Shown: positions 22,725 through 32,987 of the stretch, in pieces
How the letters are laid out: each line of letters begins with the position of its first letter
Position numbering within the stretch: the first letter of the stretch is position 1
Assembly (NCBI RefSeq): GCF_000350225.1
Contig: NW_005179243.1
Coordinates: forward strand, 21,679 to 85,678
Direction of reading: 5' to 3'
DNA: 64,000 bases
DNA from: Chondrus crispus
Lineage: Eukaryota; Rhodophyta; Florideophyceae; Gigartinales; Gigartinaceae
The notes under the pieces: model-generated
Seen by the model: only the letters and a program-made list of their open reading frames with translations
Databases searched by the model: none
What the model was told of the DNA's origin: nothing
Program-made: the position numbers and the translations under genes

Positions 22725-24725
22725 GTGGTAAACAAAATGCCTCCCACTACCCCAGTTGGTGACGAGGCCAGTCTTCCACAAAGCCAACAAGTGGGAGACG
22801 ATGCACCCGCGCCCCCCGCTTATACATTTATGCGGGGGTTAACAAACGATGCCCTTACAGCTCTAACAAGTGCACAAAAGGGATTCATATCGTCTATTCG
22901 CTTCCTTGAGACTACGCCCGACCTCACCGGTATCCATTTGAAAAGGACTGTAGCTGATATGTTTCCACCAGCTTCGCTGTTCCGCCAGGAAATATGTGAC
23001 CTTCCTGCGGTGCATATAGAGTTGCGAAACTTTCTTGACGCGAAAGGAGCAAACTTAGCGCAACACTCTTCCCATCGTGTGGTCATGACACTAGCCCACG
23101 GTTTGTATGAAGAGACAGAGGACACACAAGCCGCAATTGAAATGGCTCGTGAAATTATTGCTGCAGGACGCCGCCAACGCCCCCATGCCCCCAGCTCTTC
23201 CTCCCATGGTGAACAATCACCCGGGCCAAGGACAAGCGGATCCTTCAGTACCCCGACTGAGAAGGTAGCCCATAACGTCGCTATGCGAATGAAGGAGAAA
23301 GAGAAGAAATTCTCAGGGGACTTGGGCGAGTCCTGGATGGAGTATATAGACGACTATCTTCAGATTTCCAGGGACTACAACCTCAGTCCTCCTCAGCGAC
23401 TCCAGTTTCTTCACAATTTACTGCGAGGGGATGCTAAAAGGTATTATCTTGACAAAATCGATGGATATGCGACCAGCTTTCAGCAAGCTATCCAAATGCT
23501 CGAGGAGGAGTACAACTCCCCTGTCCGCCAAACCCGGGTCCAGAACTATCTCAAATCCCTCCGCGTGACTGTTTTCGCTGCAGAAGGGAAGGAAATGTCC
23601 GCTGCTCTAGCTTTGACTTACAAGTCAATTATCAAATTCTCCCGTCAAGGTCCGCGCTCCCATCAAGGAGACGCTCACAAGGTTGAATTCCTCCGAAATG
23701 CTGTTGTAGGAATGCCATGGTCCAGCGAACCGCTCAGTAGAGTGGCAACGCACCAACTCACTTTCCAACAACTCTACTCACAGCTTGAAGCAGCGCTACA
23801 ACTGGATAAAGAGTCCAAGATAGCAATCATTCGCGATCGTGCACAACTGAATCAGCGTTCCTTTTCCCATGACAGCTCGGCCGGCATTCTGTACACTGGA
23901 CAGGGCAGGTATTACAACAATTCCCCCTACCCGCGTGAACGAGACCAGACAAGTACCCGGCAGCCTCGCTTTGGCGGAAGGGCTTTCAGATCACCCTCTA
24001 CGACTAAGCAGAAGGTAAAGTTCAACCCGCTGACAGTATCGGGTTGCTTCAATTGTGGAGGTAACCACTTGCTCAGAGACTGCACTCTCCCGCTCAACAC
24101 ATCTAGAGCAGCAACCCGTAAGATGGAATACTACGCAAAGAAGGCAGACACAAAGCCAATTGCCGTCCATCATGTCCTCGCCGGCTTATGCCAACAACTT
24201 GACATTGGCTCTGCGCCGGAAGATGACTCGGAAGAGAAGACAGAAACGACGGACATAACTATATTTGAAAGCATTCTAAGCGGAAATGACACAACTGATG
24301 ATGTCGACTCCACAGAACATCCCACGGACTCAGGCAGTGATGCTATTAACCACGTCTACCTCACAAGCAAGTCATGGAACGTGACTGTAGGCGACCCCTT
24401 TCACGGGATATGCATAGATTCAGCCGCTCAAAAATCTGTCGTTGGTGTTGAGCAAGCCAAAGCATACTGTAGCTTGTTCAATGTCCCCTACAGTCCTTCA
24501 ACATCAAATGCCAAGAACGTTTTCAGCTTTGGGACGCACAAACATCTCGGGCTTGGTTTGTTGACAGTGCGGGTCCCAATAGCACCAACACACTTCATTT
24601 CTCTCTCGGTTGAAGTTGTAGATACCAATGTTCCCTTTCTCCTTGGACTGAACAACATGGAGAAATACAAGATGGTACTTGACACGGATAAGGGCATGCT
24701 ATCTTCGAAGCTTGAAGGGTGGTAG
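22725..24725 (+). CDS. gag-pro: Copia gag-protease polyprotein
   Basis: 666 residues. Residues 1-175 are helical, then a P/S/H-rich linker; residues 190-390 form the capsid-like retrotransposon gag region (W-M-E-Y-I-D-D-Y, L-R-G-D-A-K-R-Y-Y). A CCHC zinc knuckle C-F-N-C-G-G-N-H-L-L-R-D-C is at 442-454 and would bind the RNA genome. The aspartic protease starts near 560, with D-S-A at 565-567 where most elements have D-T-G or D-S-G, and a F-L-L-G-L-N block before the end. The frame ends in a UAG at 24723-24725. Integrase follows in the same frame with no further stop, so full polyprotein would need readthrough, or the stop is a mutation. The ATG at 22725 follows an in-frame stop and has a good context. 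Confidence 0.93.
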   Translation: MVNKMPPTTPVGDEASLPQSQQVGDDAPAPPAYTFMRGLTNDALTALTSAQKGFISSIRFLETTPDLTGIHLKRTVADMFPPASLFRQEICDLPAVHIELRNFLDAKGANLAQHSSHRVVMTLAHGLYEETEDTQAAIEMAREIIAAGRRQRPHAPSSSSHGEQSPGPRTSGSFSTPTEKVAHNVAMRMKEKEKKFSGDLGESWMEYIDDYLQISRDYNLSPPQRLQFLHNLLRGDAKRYYLDKIDGYATSFQQAIQMLEEEYNSPVRQTRVQNYLKSLRVTVFAAEGKEMSAALALTYKSIIKFSRQGPRSHQGDAHKVEFLRNAVVGMPWSSEPLSRVATHQLTFQQLYSQLEAALQLDKESKIAIIRDRAQLNQRSFSHDSSAGILYTGQGRYYNNSPYPRERDQTSTRQPRFGGRAFRSPSTTKQKVKFNPLTVSGCFNCGGNHLLRDCTLPLNTSRAATRKMEYYAKKADTKPIAVHHVLAGLCQQLDIGSAPEDDSEEKTETTDITIFESILSGNDTTDDVDSTEHPTDSGSDAINHVYLTSKSWNVTVGDPFHGICIDSAAQKSVVGVEQAKAYCSLFNVPYSPSTSNAKNVFSFGTHKHLGLGLLTVRVPIAPTHFISLSVEVVDTNVPFLLGLNNMEKYKMVLDTDKGMLSSKLEGW

Positions 24726-27556
24726 ATACGCCTTCGGAAGAAACTTGGCCACCTGTACTATGAATGGGGACCGAACATATTATTCACGGAATCTGAACTT
24801 ATGAAAGTACACAGACACTTTCATCATCCTGATTCTGAGCGCCTTTACTCCGTAATGAGCCGCGCTGAACCCAATAAGACATCACCGGAAGTACTCCGGA
24901 CCTTGAAGCGAATCAGCTCTACGTGCGACCTTTGTCAACGTCGCAGTCGGGCCCCTCATCGTTTCAGAGTTTCAGTACCTGATGCGGATGTAGTGTTCAA
25001 TCGAACCTTATGTTGGGACCTTATGTATCTGGAGAACACATCAGTACTTCATGTTGTGGACAAGGACACCAAGTTCTCTGCAGCTGCTTTCCTTGGAAAG
25101 GAGACTGCAGACGCAACTTGGAACACTTTCATGAACATTTGGGTCTCTGTGTACATCGGTTTTCCCGACGCGATGGCAACAGACCAAGGACCACAGTTCA
25201 AGTCACAACGATGGAAGACGCTCTTGTTGTTGGCGGGAATCAAGCACTTCCAGTCTGGGGTGCAGAGTTATAATGCTTTTGGCGTTGGAGAACGATATCA
25301 TGCCTTTCTGAGGGATATATATCGCAAAGTCCAACTCCAGCACCCAGGGATTGAAAGGAGTCACTGTCTTTCGTTGTCATTAAAAGCAATGAATGACACG
25401 GCAGGATATCATGGTTTGGTACTTACGCTCCTCGTGTTTGGTGCAATGCCAAGGATACCAATTGTTCCTATGGACTTACCCGCGCAGATGAACCGTATGA
25501 AAGCTATGGAATCTGCGCGAAAAGAGATGGCGTCTGTCATGGCCAAGGAACGAATTTCTAGGGCCGTGTGCATGAACGTCCCATCCGCAGCGGACAATGA
25601 TATTGTAATAGGCTCTCGTGTACTTCTCTATCGAGAAAAGCCAGAGGATCAATGGACTGGACCATACCTTGTTCTTGATGTCAAAGACAAGAGTGTAACG
25701 ATACAGCTCGAGGGAAAGATTATGAATGTATCCATCGACAAAGTTAAATCCTACAACAGCCCTCCTGTTATCCCAGACTGCACACCGCTTGCAGTGAATA
25801 ACGATGATTCATACAGTTTCACTGCCGACAATGAAGATGTGTTAAGGGATATAGACACGATACTTGAAAGAATCAGGGGGACGCCTCCTCCAGCACCAAA
25901 CGGGTTTAGCGATACTGCGCGACAGGATGTAAATGTGCCGTTAAGCACCCCCGACATGCTCACAAGAAATGAGATCACGTCTGTAACGCAAGCACTCATG
26001 ACACAGGTCATTGACCAAAGCGACATCGCTACAAAATCGTCTAAGTTCTGTAAGGCCATGGAGGAGGAGGTGAACGGACTGCAAAAAAGGGAAACATGGC
26101 AAGTAATTCCCAAAACGTCGTTGCCCCACAAGGCAAATGTCCTAAGTGGTCGTTTCGTCCTCACTTTGAAGAACTTCGGTTCTGCAAACGAACGAGCTAA
26201 GGCTGGCTATGTTGCCCAAGGCAACGGCGATCAAGAAAAAGCACATATGGTCCACAACATTACGACTCTACGTCAAAGTTCGACTCGTATCATTGTGTCA
26301 GTATCTGCGATCAAAGGATTTCGCCTCTTTTCTCATGACGTGAGACAAGCCTACCTACAAAGCGAGTACAAACTGACAGGCAAGGTGTTTCTCCTCCCAA
26401 AACGGGCAGATCTCAAGTTTTTTGGTCTTTGTGAGGAGGACATACTCGAACTTCTTAATCCTATGTATGGTATGACAGACGCTGGAGACTATTGGAGAGT
26501 TATAGTTGACCGTCACGTCAAGCATGACTTAGGCCTAGGTCCTCTACTAGGGGACCCCTCGTTGTATGTGAAACGAAACGAGGAAGACCTTGACGGCCTG
26601 CTTGGAATGTACGTCGATGACAGCTTTCTTGGTGAAAATGATGACATGCAAGAGCTTACCAAACTTTCTCTCAAGAAGTTTGACTCAAAAGAACGAGTTT
26701 GGGACAACTTTGAGTTCTTCGGAACCTCAATCCAAACTCATGCAGGCGGCTCGTTCTCAGTTACACAGGAAGCTTATACAAAGAAGCTTAAGCCTATACC
26801 AATGGACGCATCATTTGAACGTTTTAGGTCTTACCGGTCTGTTCTGGCATGGATTGGCTACACACGACCTGACGCTCTATGTTCCATAAACAAAGCCGCG
26901 CAAGTAACGGAGAAGACTTTCGGGATTGAACAACTGAAGTCTTTCAATTGCACAGTTAAACACCTGAAAGGGACACATAGCAGGTGTCTAAATTTCTACC
27001 CATTGCAGAAGGACTCTCTTCACATGAGAGTTTACACTGATGCTTCTTTTGCCGGAAATGATGATCTTTCGTGCAACTCGGGTTCATAATTCTGCTATGT
27101 GATACTTCAGATCGTGCTCACATACTGGAATATTCAAGCAGAAAGTCGAAGAGGGTAGTTCGGTCTATACTCAGAGGAGAAGTATACGCTTTTGCTTCCG
27201 GTTTTGATCGTGCTTTCATTCTGAGACACGACTTGGAAACGATCTTTAGAATGAAGATCCCTCTGCATATGCTTACGGACTCACTACAAATGTTTGATGT
27301 GATTACAAAAGGTTCGTCCACCACTGAGAAAAGGCTCATGATAGACATAGCCTCAGCTAGAGAATGCTATAACCGACAACAAATCTCGCACGTAGGCTTT
27401 GTTTCGTCAGAACACAACATAGCAGACGGTCTCACAGAAGAAACCCCTAACAACGCTCTTGAGAGGCTTATAAGTAGTGGCTATGACCGCAATCCGGTCA
27501 AGAAGTGGATTTATCGTACACAGCCAAGTTCTGCCATCGGAAAAGTGGCAGTGTGA
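24726..27556 (+). pseudogene. pol: Copia pol (integrase, reverse transcriptase, RNase H) with one frameshift
   Basis: The coding frame continues directly after the UAG; the first ATG is at 24801. Integrase: H-x3-H near the start and C-D-L-C give the HHCC zinc site; the DDE core has D in C-W-D-L-M-Y, D in A-T-D-Q-G-P-Q-F-K-S, and E in G-E-R-Y-H. Reverse transcriptase: D-V-R-Q-A-Y-L-Q, and Y-V-D-D at nucleotides 26610-26621. RNase H begins at Y-T-D-A-S-F-A and the frame breaks at about 27070. The frame ending at 27089 gives a short foreign tail, while the expected continuation (Q-L-G-F-I-I-L-L) is in the next frame and runs to 27556. One missing base explains this. The final stop TGA overlaps the first bases of the 3' LTR. 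Everything else is intact, so the break is recent or a sequencing error. Confidence 0.9.
27539..27551 (+). other. Candidate polypurine tract of the Copia element
   Basis: GGAAAAGTGGCAG lies directly before the 3' LTR. It is purine-rich apart from two bases and is in the right place to prime plus-strand DNA synthesis. Confidence 0.5.
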
Positions 27557-27849
27557 AACAATTATGATACGGAGGCGCATCCATTTGTGTTGTTGCTGGA
27601 TGCGTCAGAACTTCTCTTTCTTTATGGTACTGTAAGGGTTAAGTAGTATATAAGTAGGGCTCGCGCTTCGGACTGTAGATTCGTTCCGGGCCAGAGGTTT
27701 GTGTCAAAACGCCGAGCCCACCTGCGAAAACTGTCCGACTGCACGGACTTCGCACGGGCTCGGACGGTCGGTCGTAGACCTGTCCATTGACACTTTAATA
27801 AAAATCTCTTTTTCTAATTCTTTAAAGGAATTCCTCACGAAATCCCACA
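27552..27849 (+). repeat. 3' LTR of the Copia element
   Basis: 298 bases, TGTGAAAC to CCCACA. Compared by eye with the 5' LTR it differs at three positions (around 27625, 27712 and 27719) and has one extra A before the AATAAA-type signal near 27800. Confidence 0.95.
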
Positions 27850-27904
27850 TCAACGATAGTATTATATGAGGGAGTGCTATGCTCCGTACAGTAGTCTCTC
27901 TTTA

Positions 27905-28472
27905 TATTTGCAACCGCTTGGTGGACAGATCTGGTTGCAACAAAAAGGGGGTTGCAGACAAAGAAATGTATCATACCATCCGTTCCTGACCAATCGTTTG
28001 GAATTTCTCATATTTATTTCAAAAACTCATCAGTGGTGCTCTGCTGTAGAGCTTCGGATTCCTGCAGCGTTACTGTTCTCTGTGCATTGCGCACTGCACG
28101 CAAAACGAAGCATTATAATCACAAGCGGACTCGGCGATGCGCTTCGCAATTGCAAGCACTCTGAAGTTGCTTTTTCGTGCCGGGAAGAGACAACATTTTG
28201 TCGGGAAAGGAGGTAATTTTCGTTTTTTTCAAAACCTGCAACGGAACCGTTGAACAGTTGACAGCAGGGTTTGCAGCATTTCTACTGTTCAACGGTTCAC
28301 TACCAGGGATTTTTGACGGTTTATTGCTCTCAGTGCAGGCAAAATATATGTAAGAAGCCATTAAACCGGTTGCATTAATAGAAAATGGAACAACATGGGT
28401 TTTTGATTAAAATGTGGCTTCTCTCAACTTGGTGGACCGCTTTTGGTTGCAAAAAAGAGGTGGTTGCAAATA
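27905..28472. mobile_element. Possible non-autonomous inverted-repeat element
   Basis: TATTTGCAACC at 27905-27915 is matched by its exact reverse complement at 28462-28472. Inside each end a block CTTGGTGGAC...GGTTGCAA occurs in direct orientation (about 27916-27955 and 28430-28452). A perfect 15-base-arm hairpin lies at 28244-28298. No transposase and no clear target duplication were seen, so this may be a MITE or two related repeats. Confidence 0.35.
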
Positions 28473-29306
28473 CTAGCTGTTACAAATAAGGAGAGTGTGG
28501 AGGAACGGGAACGATGAGGTTAGTAGTAGCTGCGCTCGTCGCACGCAGCGGCGGGGGAAAGGAGTCGCGAGAGCGAGGGGATGGGGATACTTCGGATGTC
28601 GAGTCTCGAGACTTTTCGCCGGCGCTGTCGGAGGGTAGCAAGTTAACCCCGAGGATCGGTCGGGATACCGCCCTCGGATTTTAATATATCCGGATTTCCC
28701 GCCGGCGCGTCGAACAGATAATTTCCCTTTTTCCCAGATTTAGGGCTAACCAAATAAACTGCAATTTCTATCTTCCCACAGAGAGACTACTGTATTACGG
28801 AGTCCGTAATGTGCGTGCAGTCCTTGATCCAAATGTCGGCGTGTGTGAGTACAGAGTAAAGTCCCTTTCCAGTGACAAAAATGTTTTTCACTAAAGAGGG
28901 AATGTCACTGTAGCGAACACTCTCTGTAATGCTCATGTAAGCAGTTAATGCACGCTGGACCTGACTCCGTCCCCAAACATAAACAGTTTATGACATAAAT
29001 AGTTACTATTGTAGGCTCGGCGTAATGGGAAGAAAGGAGTTTAGGTGGTTATCCATACCTCAGCGGCATAGTGGCGGAGAGAGGCGCTTCTCAGGGTTGA
29101 ACTTGCCCAAATTGGACTGTACAGGTGTCAACGTCGTTGATTGACGGTCCACACATCCATGATTGGAAGATCATCAATGCACGACTGACAAACACAATTG
29201 CATGTCATAATGCTCGAATTGGGCACCAAGGTAGTGTCGTAATTGAAAGAGCAAACTCCCTTCGGGCGGGTGTGTACCATCAACTAGCAAGTACGATGAT
29301 AGCCGT
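28473..29306. other. Transition into the GC-rich transposon block
   Basis: About 830 bases without a supportable gene. The part from 28500 to 28730 is GC-rich; 28730-29000 is AT-rich. No LTR or transposon end recognised before 29307. Confidence 0.4.
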
Positions 29307-29648
29307 TGTGGTACAACCGTAGGGACGCTAAACCGTAAACGGAAAACGACAGGCTGTACCTAAAATGAGGGAGCTTAGGGGACCGCTACACTGGAGCGTC
29401 AGGTAGAATAATCCGGAACGGTAAGAAGGATAGGACAAGGCAGGTACACCGCACTGGACACGTGCAGTCGTATTGGGGTGTAGAGCAGTACGACCGGTGG
29501 CGAGCTGGAGACCTGAGGGACTTACTTAACCGTACGGTAAAGGACTAGGGTAGCAAGTAAGGGGAGGCGTGATTGCCTCGGTTTACCTCCAGCCCGGTGC
29601 CCCCCTATCTTAAACGCCTAGTAAGGCGGTGGCACAGGACGGACTACA
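29307..29648 (-). repeat. LTR of Gypsy family A, left copy
   Basis: 342 bases running from TGTGGTAC to GGACTACA. It is a diverged direct copy of the sequence at 60879-61222, roughly 88% alike by eye. The minus orientation is taken from the right copy, which has a primer site and gag on its left. The left flank (GCCGT) does not match the right flank of the other copy, so the two are not proven ends of one insertion. Confidence 0.7.
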
Positions 29649-29652
29649 GTAG

Positions 29653-30352
29653 TGTAGCATAAACACCCCCAGACGACTGGAGGTGTATGCGCAGTTCAAC
29701 CTGTAGACCCTGGCTCGGAGAAGGGGTGTAGCAGGCCAACCAGCTACGGAACCGGGCTCGGGCCCGGATAGCGGTGGTAGAGCGGGAGCGAGCAGGGACG
29801 CGCGCACGCACGAGCGGATCGACGCCTCGACGCCCCGGAGCAGCGCTGGGTGACGTACTAGTGCTGACGGGCGGAGGCGGTTCTGTGCTCGCTCAGCGTG
29901 CTGCGCGTCCACTTCGGCTCGGCTCCGACTAAACGCGCGCCAAGAGCGAAGGCGACGTTTAGAATAAGCTGGGTGGACTGACCTTGGCGGTCAGTTGAGG
30001 ACAAGCCCGTGCTTGTCCCCCTCCGCCGCCGTCGGCCCGCTCCATATTTAATATACAAAACAATCTATCATAACACTACAGTACCGAGATACTGTAGTGG
30101 GCTACTGTAGTGCAGGTCGGCCTGCACTGTAATACTGTCAGCTATGTCGAGGCTGACAGTACGCGTATTACCCGTGGTGCGTGCGCGCTTCGTTCGCGCG
30201 GCGTACACGTGTGCACATGTATGCACGTGTCCCTTGTCCCCGTGGCGTACACGTGGACACGCGCGGTTGTACTGTAGAGCTCGACGCTCTTCAGTAGCTG
30301 ATTTAGTTCTTGATCTAATCTAATTGAAACCCTCAGGGGGGGTTATACTACA
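29653..30352 (-). repeat. 3' LTR of chromovirus family B (B1)
   Basis: 700 bases with TGTAG...CTACA ends. Related, with many differences, to 46317-46980 and 56607-57215. On the minus strand it follows a polypurine tract at 30353-30366, so it is a 3' LTR. Reading on the minus strand, CACGTG sites at about 30200-30270 precede a TATA-like GTATATTAAATATG at about 30043-30056, as expected for U3 followed by the start site. It begins four bases after the left family A LTR. Confidence 0.8.
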
Positions 30353-30388
30353 CGGCCTCCCCCTCAAGACTGAACGTCCGCGTTCAGT
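30353..30388 (-). other. Polypurine tract and duplicated pol tail beside the B1 LTR
   Basis: On the minus strand this reads L-N-A-D-V-Q-S-stop, followed by GAGGGGGAGGCCG and the LTR. The same L-N-A-D-V-Q plus purine tract ends the B1 pol gene at 36272-36303, 5.9 kb away, and a variant ends B2 pol at 49302. The chromodomain that should precede this tail is absent here, so the segment is a second copy of the pol end. Confidence 0.7.
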
Positions 30389-30412
30389 ACTCTCGGGCTT
30401 GTAGAGGCGGCC

Positions 30413-32833
30413 ATGTCGGATCCCCTCCCTGTAGTCCTGGACTTGACCCAGGTTCCAACCGTCGTGCCTGGCGCGTCGTTCATCGCCCGGCTTCCAAGCG
30501 TCCGCTCCTCCGCGCTCTCCCTCGAAGTTCCCTCTCCCCTTCCGCGCACCGTGTTCTTACGGGTGATCGGCGTCCGCTCGTTGCGGTACGCTCGTCGCGT
30601 CACCGCGACCATCCCCCTTTTTGTTAGGCGGCTCAAGTCCGTTGTGACGATGTCGTCTCCCTTGGAGGGTCGACCCTCCCCGCCTGCCGTTGCTTCCTCC
30701 TTGCCAGCGGAGTCGGTGCCCCCGCATTCGGCACCCTTACCTTCCCCCTCGGAAACTCCTGGACGTTCCATACCCATGGTCGCCGGGTTTGTGCCCCCCG
30801 CGCGTACTGTGGCAATTGCGCGCCAATGGTCCCCAATCCCTCCCTTCCAGAAGGTCTGGGGCTCGCGCGAGTCAACGTCCTCCGTTGAGTTCGGGACACG
30901 CGAGCCCCTCCCCTCCGACACGTTGGCGGGGCAACAGGCCGGCCCGCGGCCACGCCAAGCTTTTGGAGGACCCTCAGCGCGATCCCTTCGAACCGTGGGG
31001 CAGGGCGGAGACGCAGTCAGCGCTCAGTCCGAGTGGTTTGGGGTCTCGCTCGAGCGGTCGTCCCCGCTTCCCCTTGACCGGTTACAGTTTGCTTGGTGTC
31101 AGTATGCCCGCTCTGGCATCACTGTAGGCGAACTGTTGACGCGCGAGTCGCTTCGACCGGACTTGTTGCGCGTCCGTAAGGTGTATGAGGCAGGAAGAGA
31201 GGAGGAGGCTTCCCTCGTGTTGGGGCGCCTCCTTTCCGAAGGCGGCGGGGCGGCGTATCAAATTCCCGCAGCGATCGTCGGCGATCGCACGTTCGCCTAT
31301 AGCTTGGACGAGGTGGAGTATGTGGATCGGATGGCCACCTATCTACTCCATCGGGGGCCGTCGACTCCTCGCAAGTTCGTCCTATTCAAGATCCTGGGGC
31401 TATACGTGAGCCCTCGGCCATTTGCCTATTCGAAGGCACGCGTCGCCTTACAGAAATCGGCCTGTTCTCTGATGCGGCTTCACCACGTCGCCATTGCTCC
31501 CCATGACTGGGCGGCGCATCGCCACTCCGGAGAGACAGACGGACATGTATTTCGGTCAGCCTCCTTTGAGGGAGGCCTGTCCCCGAGCGATTTTCCGCGG
31601 CTCCCCGAAGTGGTGAGGGAGGCCCTCCCTTCGTTGGGAGTCCATCCCCTACTCCCGTATGTCTTGAAGCACTTCGGGGTGGCCTGCACGGACTGGAGGC
31701 ATCCCGCGCGTGACGACCTGATACATAACGTTGAGAGGGAGTGGGCCTGGGCCCTTGGAAATGCTTTCATGAATGAAGTATCCAAACACGGGCTGGTGTT
31801 CGTACAGCCGATCGGAGTGTTGGCCCATTTGGGAAGGGTCGCGTGGGATCTTCCGAGCGTACCCCTCCATCCCCTCGAAAGAAGTACCCAACATGTGCCC
31901 TGGACGCACGCATTCGCCCTCGAATTAATGCATCGAGCGGGCGACGCAGGAGAGCGTCATCTCCGCCACTGGACTGACTTTACCACTGGAATACAGTCTT
32001 CGTTCCTCTCATATGACCATCGATCAGACGCCTTTGTGGCGCGGCCAGGGCCCCCGGTGTCCTCCTCGAGGCCCTCTGGGGGCGGGAGCGGAGTCGGCTC
32101 CGCCTCACGATTGGCAAGGAAAAAGCGTTACCGAGATTTGGACTGTGAGTCCCCGGCGTATCCGTTCGCGGAGACGAACCCGCGACCCGAGTTATCGGGA
32201 GCCGTGCGGGATCCTCGCCCGGCGGTGAGCTCACAAGTTCCTCCAGTACCTCCTCTCAATTCCGTACCGAGTCGTGTCGTTTCGAACTGGGCCACGGTAC
32301 GTCGCTCGACGCTCAGTCGGGACGATCTTCGCGACATACCGGTATTAATTCGCGCCCTCAGGGACGCGAGCGACCGGTCGTGGCAAGTAGACAGACTGCT
32401 TAGCACTCTCGCCAGTTGGTATTTAGCGCAAGGTGAGGAGTCTCGCGGCATCGCCGCCCAGCGTGATTCGCACATGTCCGAACAGTGCCACGTGCGCCGC
32501 GAGTTAACGAGGGTGCGCGAGGCCATGGCTACGCAGACCGGCGTCCTCCAGCGGACGACCGCCGATCGGCACCGGTACCGTGCCGAGCGGGACGCGCTGC
32601 ATGGTCTCTGCGAGGCGCCTCCGGCTGCGTGGCGTCCGACTTTGCGGGACCCTTACGAAAATCATGGACGTGAGGCCCCGGTGGCCGATCGTACCCCTGC
32701 CCTCGAGGGCAGGGAGCTGCGCTGGAGCCGCGAAAACGAGGTAGCCATGCCTCCTCTGGAGGGGTTGGGCTCGGGGTTACCCCATCACCCCAGTTACTGT
32801 CCCCCGACACTCTATGGACCAAGTCCCCCTTGA
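30413..32833 (+). CDS. Intact 806-residue ORF of unknown function, antisense to the chromovirus
   Basis: I do not recognise this protein. It starts 61 bases from the inner edge of the B1 LTR and points away from it, opposite to pol. Residues 1-205 are rich in P, S, R and V. Residues 206-545 look globular, with W-F-G-V-S, W-C-Q-Y-A, V-x-Y-V-D-R-M-A-T-Y and H-L-R-H-W-T-D-F blocks. Residues 545-625 are low-complexity, with a basic patch R-L-A-R-K-K-R-Y-R at 566-574 that could be a nuclear signal. Residues 635-735 are charged and helical, perhaps a coiled coil. No signal peptide or membrane segment, so it is not envelope-like. Third positions are C/G-rich, as in real coding DNA. Antisense ORFs between pol and the 3' LTR are known in some plant Gypsy elements (Grande, RIRE2-type); homology to those is not claimed. 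Transcription could come from the LTR or its flank. It may also be a captured host gene. Confidence 0.6.
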   Translation: MSDPLPVVLDLTQVPTVVPGASFIARLPSVRSSALSLEVPSPLPRTVFLRVIGVRSLRYARRVTATIPLFVRRLKSVVTMSSPLEGRPSPPAVASSLPAESVPPHSAPLPSPSETPGRSIPMVAGFVPPARTVAIARQWSPIPPFQKVWGSRESTSSVEFGTREPLPSDTLAGQQAGPRPRQAFGGPSARSLRTVGQGGDAVSAQSEWFGVSLERSSPLPLDRLQFAWCQYARSGITVGELLTRESLRPDLLRVRKVYEAGREEEASLVLGRLLSEGGGAAYQIPAAIVGDRTFAYSLDEVEYVDRMATYLLHRGPSTPRKFVLFKILGLYVSPRPFAYSKARVALQKSACSLMRLHHVAIAPHDWAAHRHSGETDGHVFRSASFEGGLSPSDFPRLPEVVREALPSLGVHPLLPYVLKHFGVACTDWRHPARDDLIHNVEREWAWALGNAFMNEVSKHGLVFVQPIGVLAHLGRVAWDLPSVPLHPLERSTQHVPWTHAFALELMHRAGDAGERHLRHWTDFTTGIQSSFLSYDHRSDAFVARPGPPVSSSRPSGGGSGVGSASRLARKKRYRDLDCESPAYPFAETNPRPELSGAVRDPRPAVSSQVPPVPPLNSVPSRVVSNWATVRRSTLSRDDLRDIPVLIRALRDASDRSWQVDRLLSTLASWYLAQGEESRGIAAQRDSHMSEQCHVRRELTRVREAMATQTGVLQRTTADRHRYRAERDALHGLCEAPPAAWRPTLRDPYENHGREAPVADRTPALEGRELRWSRENEVAMPPLEGLGSGLPHHPSYCPPTLYGPSPP

Positions 32834-32987
32834 GCCGCCCAGCGGCCCGCGCCGTTGAACGGTCTTTGCCGGCGTCCTCGCGGAAGCCCGCTTGTCCGTT
32901 CGTCCGGATTCCCAATCCACGTAAAGCCCTTAGGGCATTGTTTCCTTCACCCCTCGTCGTTGTCGAAGTTGCTCGCACCCTGTCCAC

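Larger units (their letters stand above)
20972..27854 (+). mobile_element. Complete Copia-type LTR retrotransposon with TCAAC duplications
   Basis: The element proper spans 20977-27849 (about 6.9 kb). TCAAC occurs at 20972-20976 and 27850-27854, a 5-base target duplication. Order: LTR, long non-coding leader, gag with zinc knuckle, protease, integrase, reverse transcriptase, RNase H, LTR. Integrase before reverse transcriptase defines Copia (Ty1). By eye the LTRs differ by three substitutions and one indel over about 297 bases, so the insertion is recent. The integrase start with H-R-H-F-H-H-P resembles marine GalEa and red-algal PyRE-type elements; this clade assignment is tentative. Confidence 0.95.

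Noticed and set aside
30413-32833. Envelope-like gene making the element retrovirus-like
   Set aside because: No signal peptide, membrane segment or cysteine pattern of a surface glycoprotein, and the ORF is antisense to the genome.
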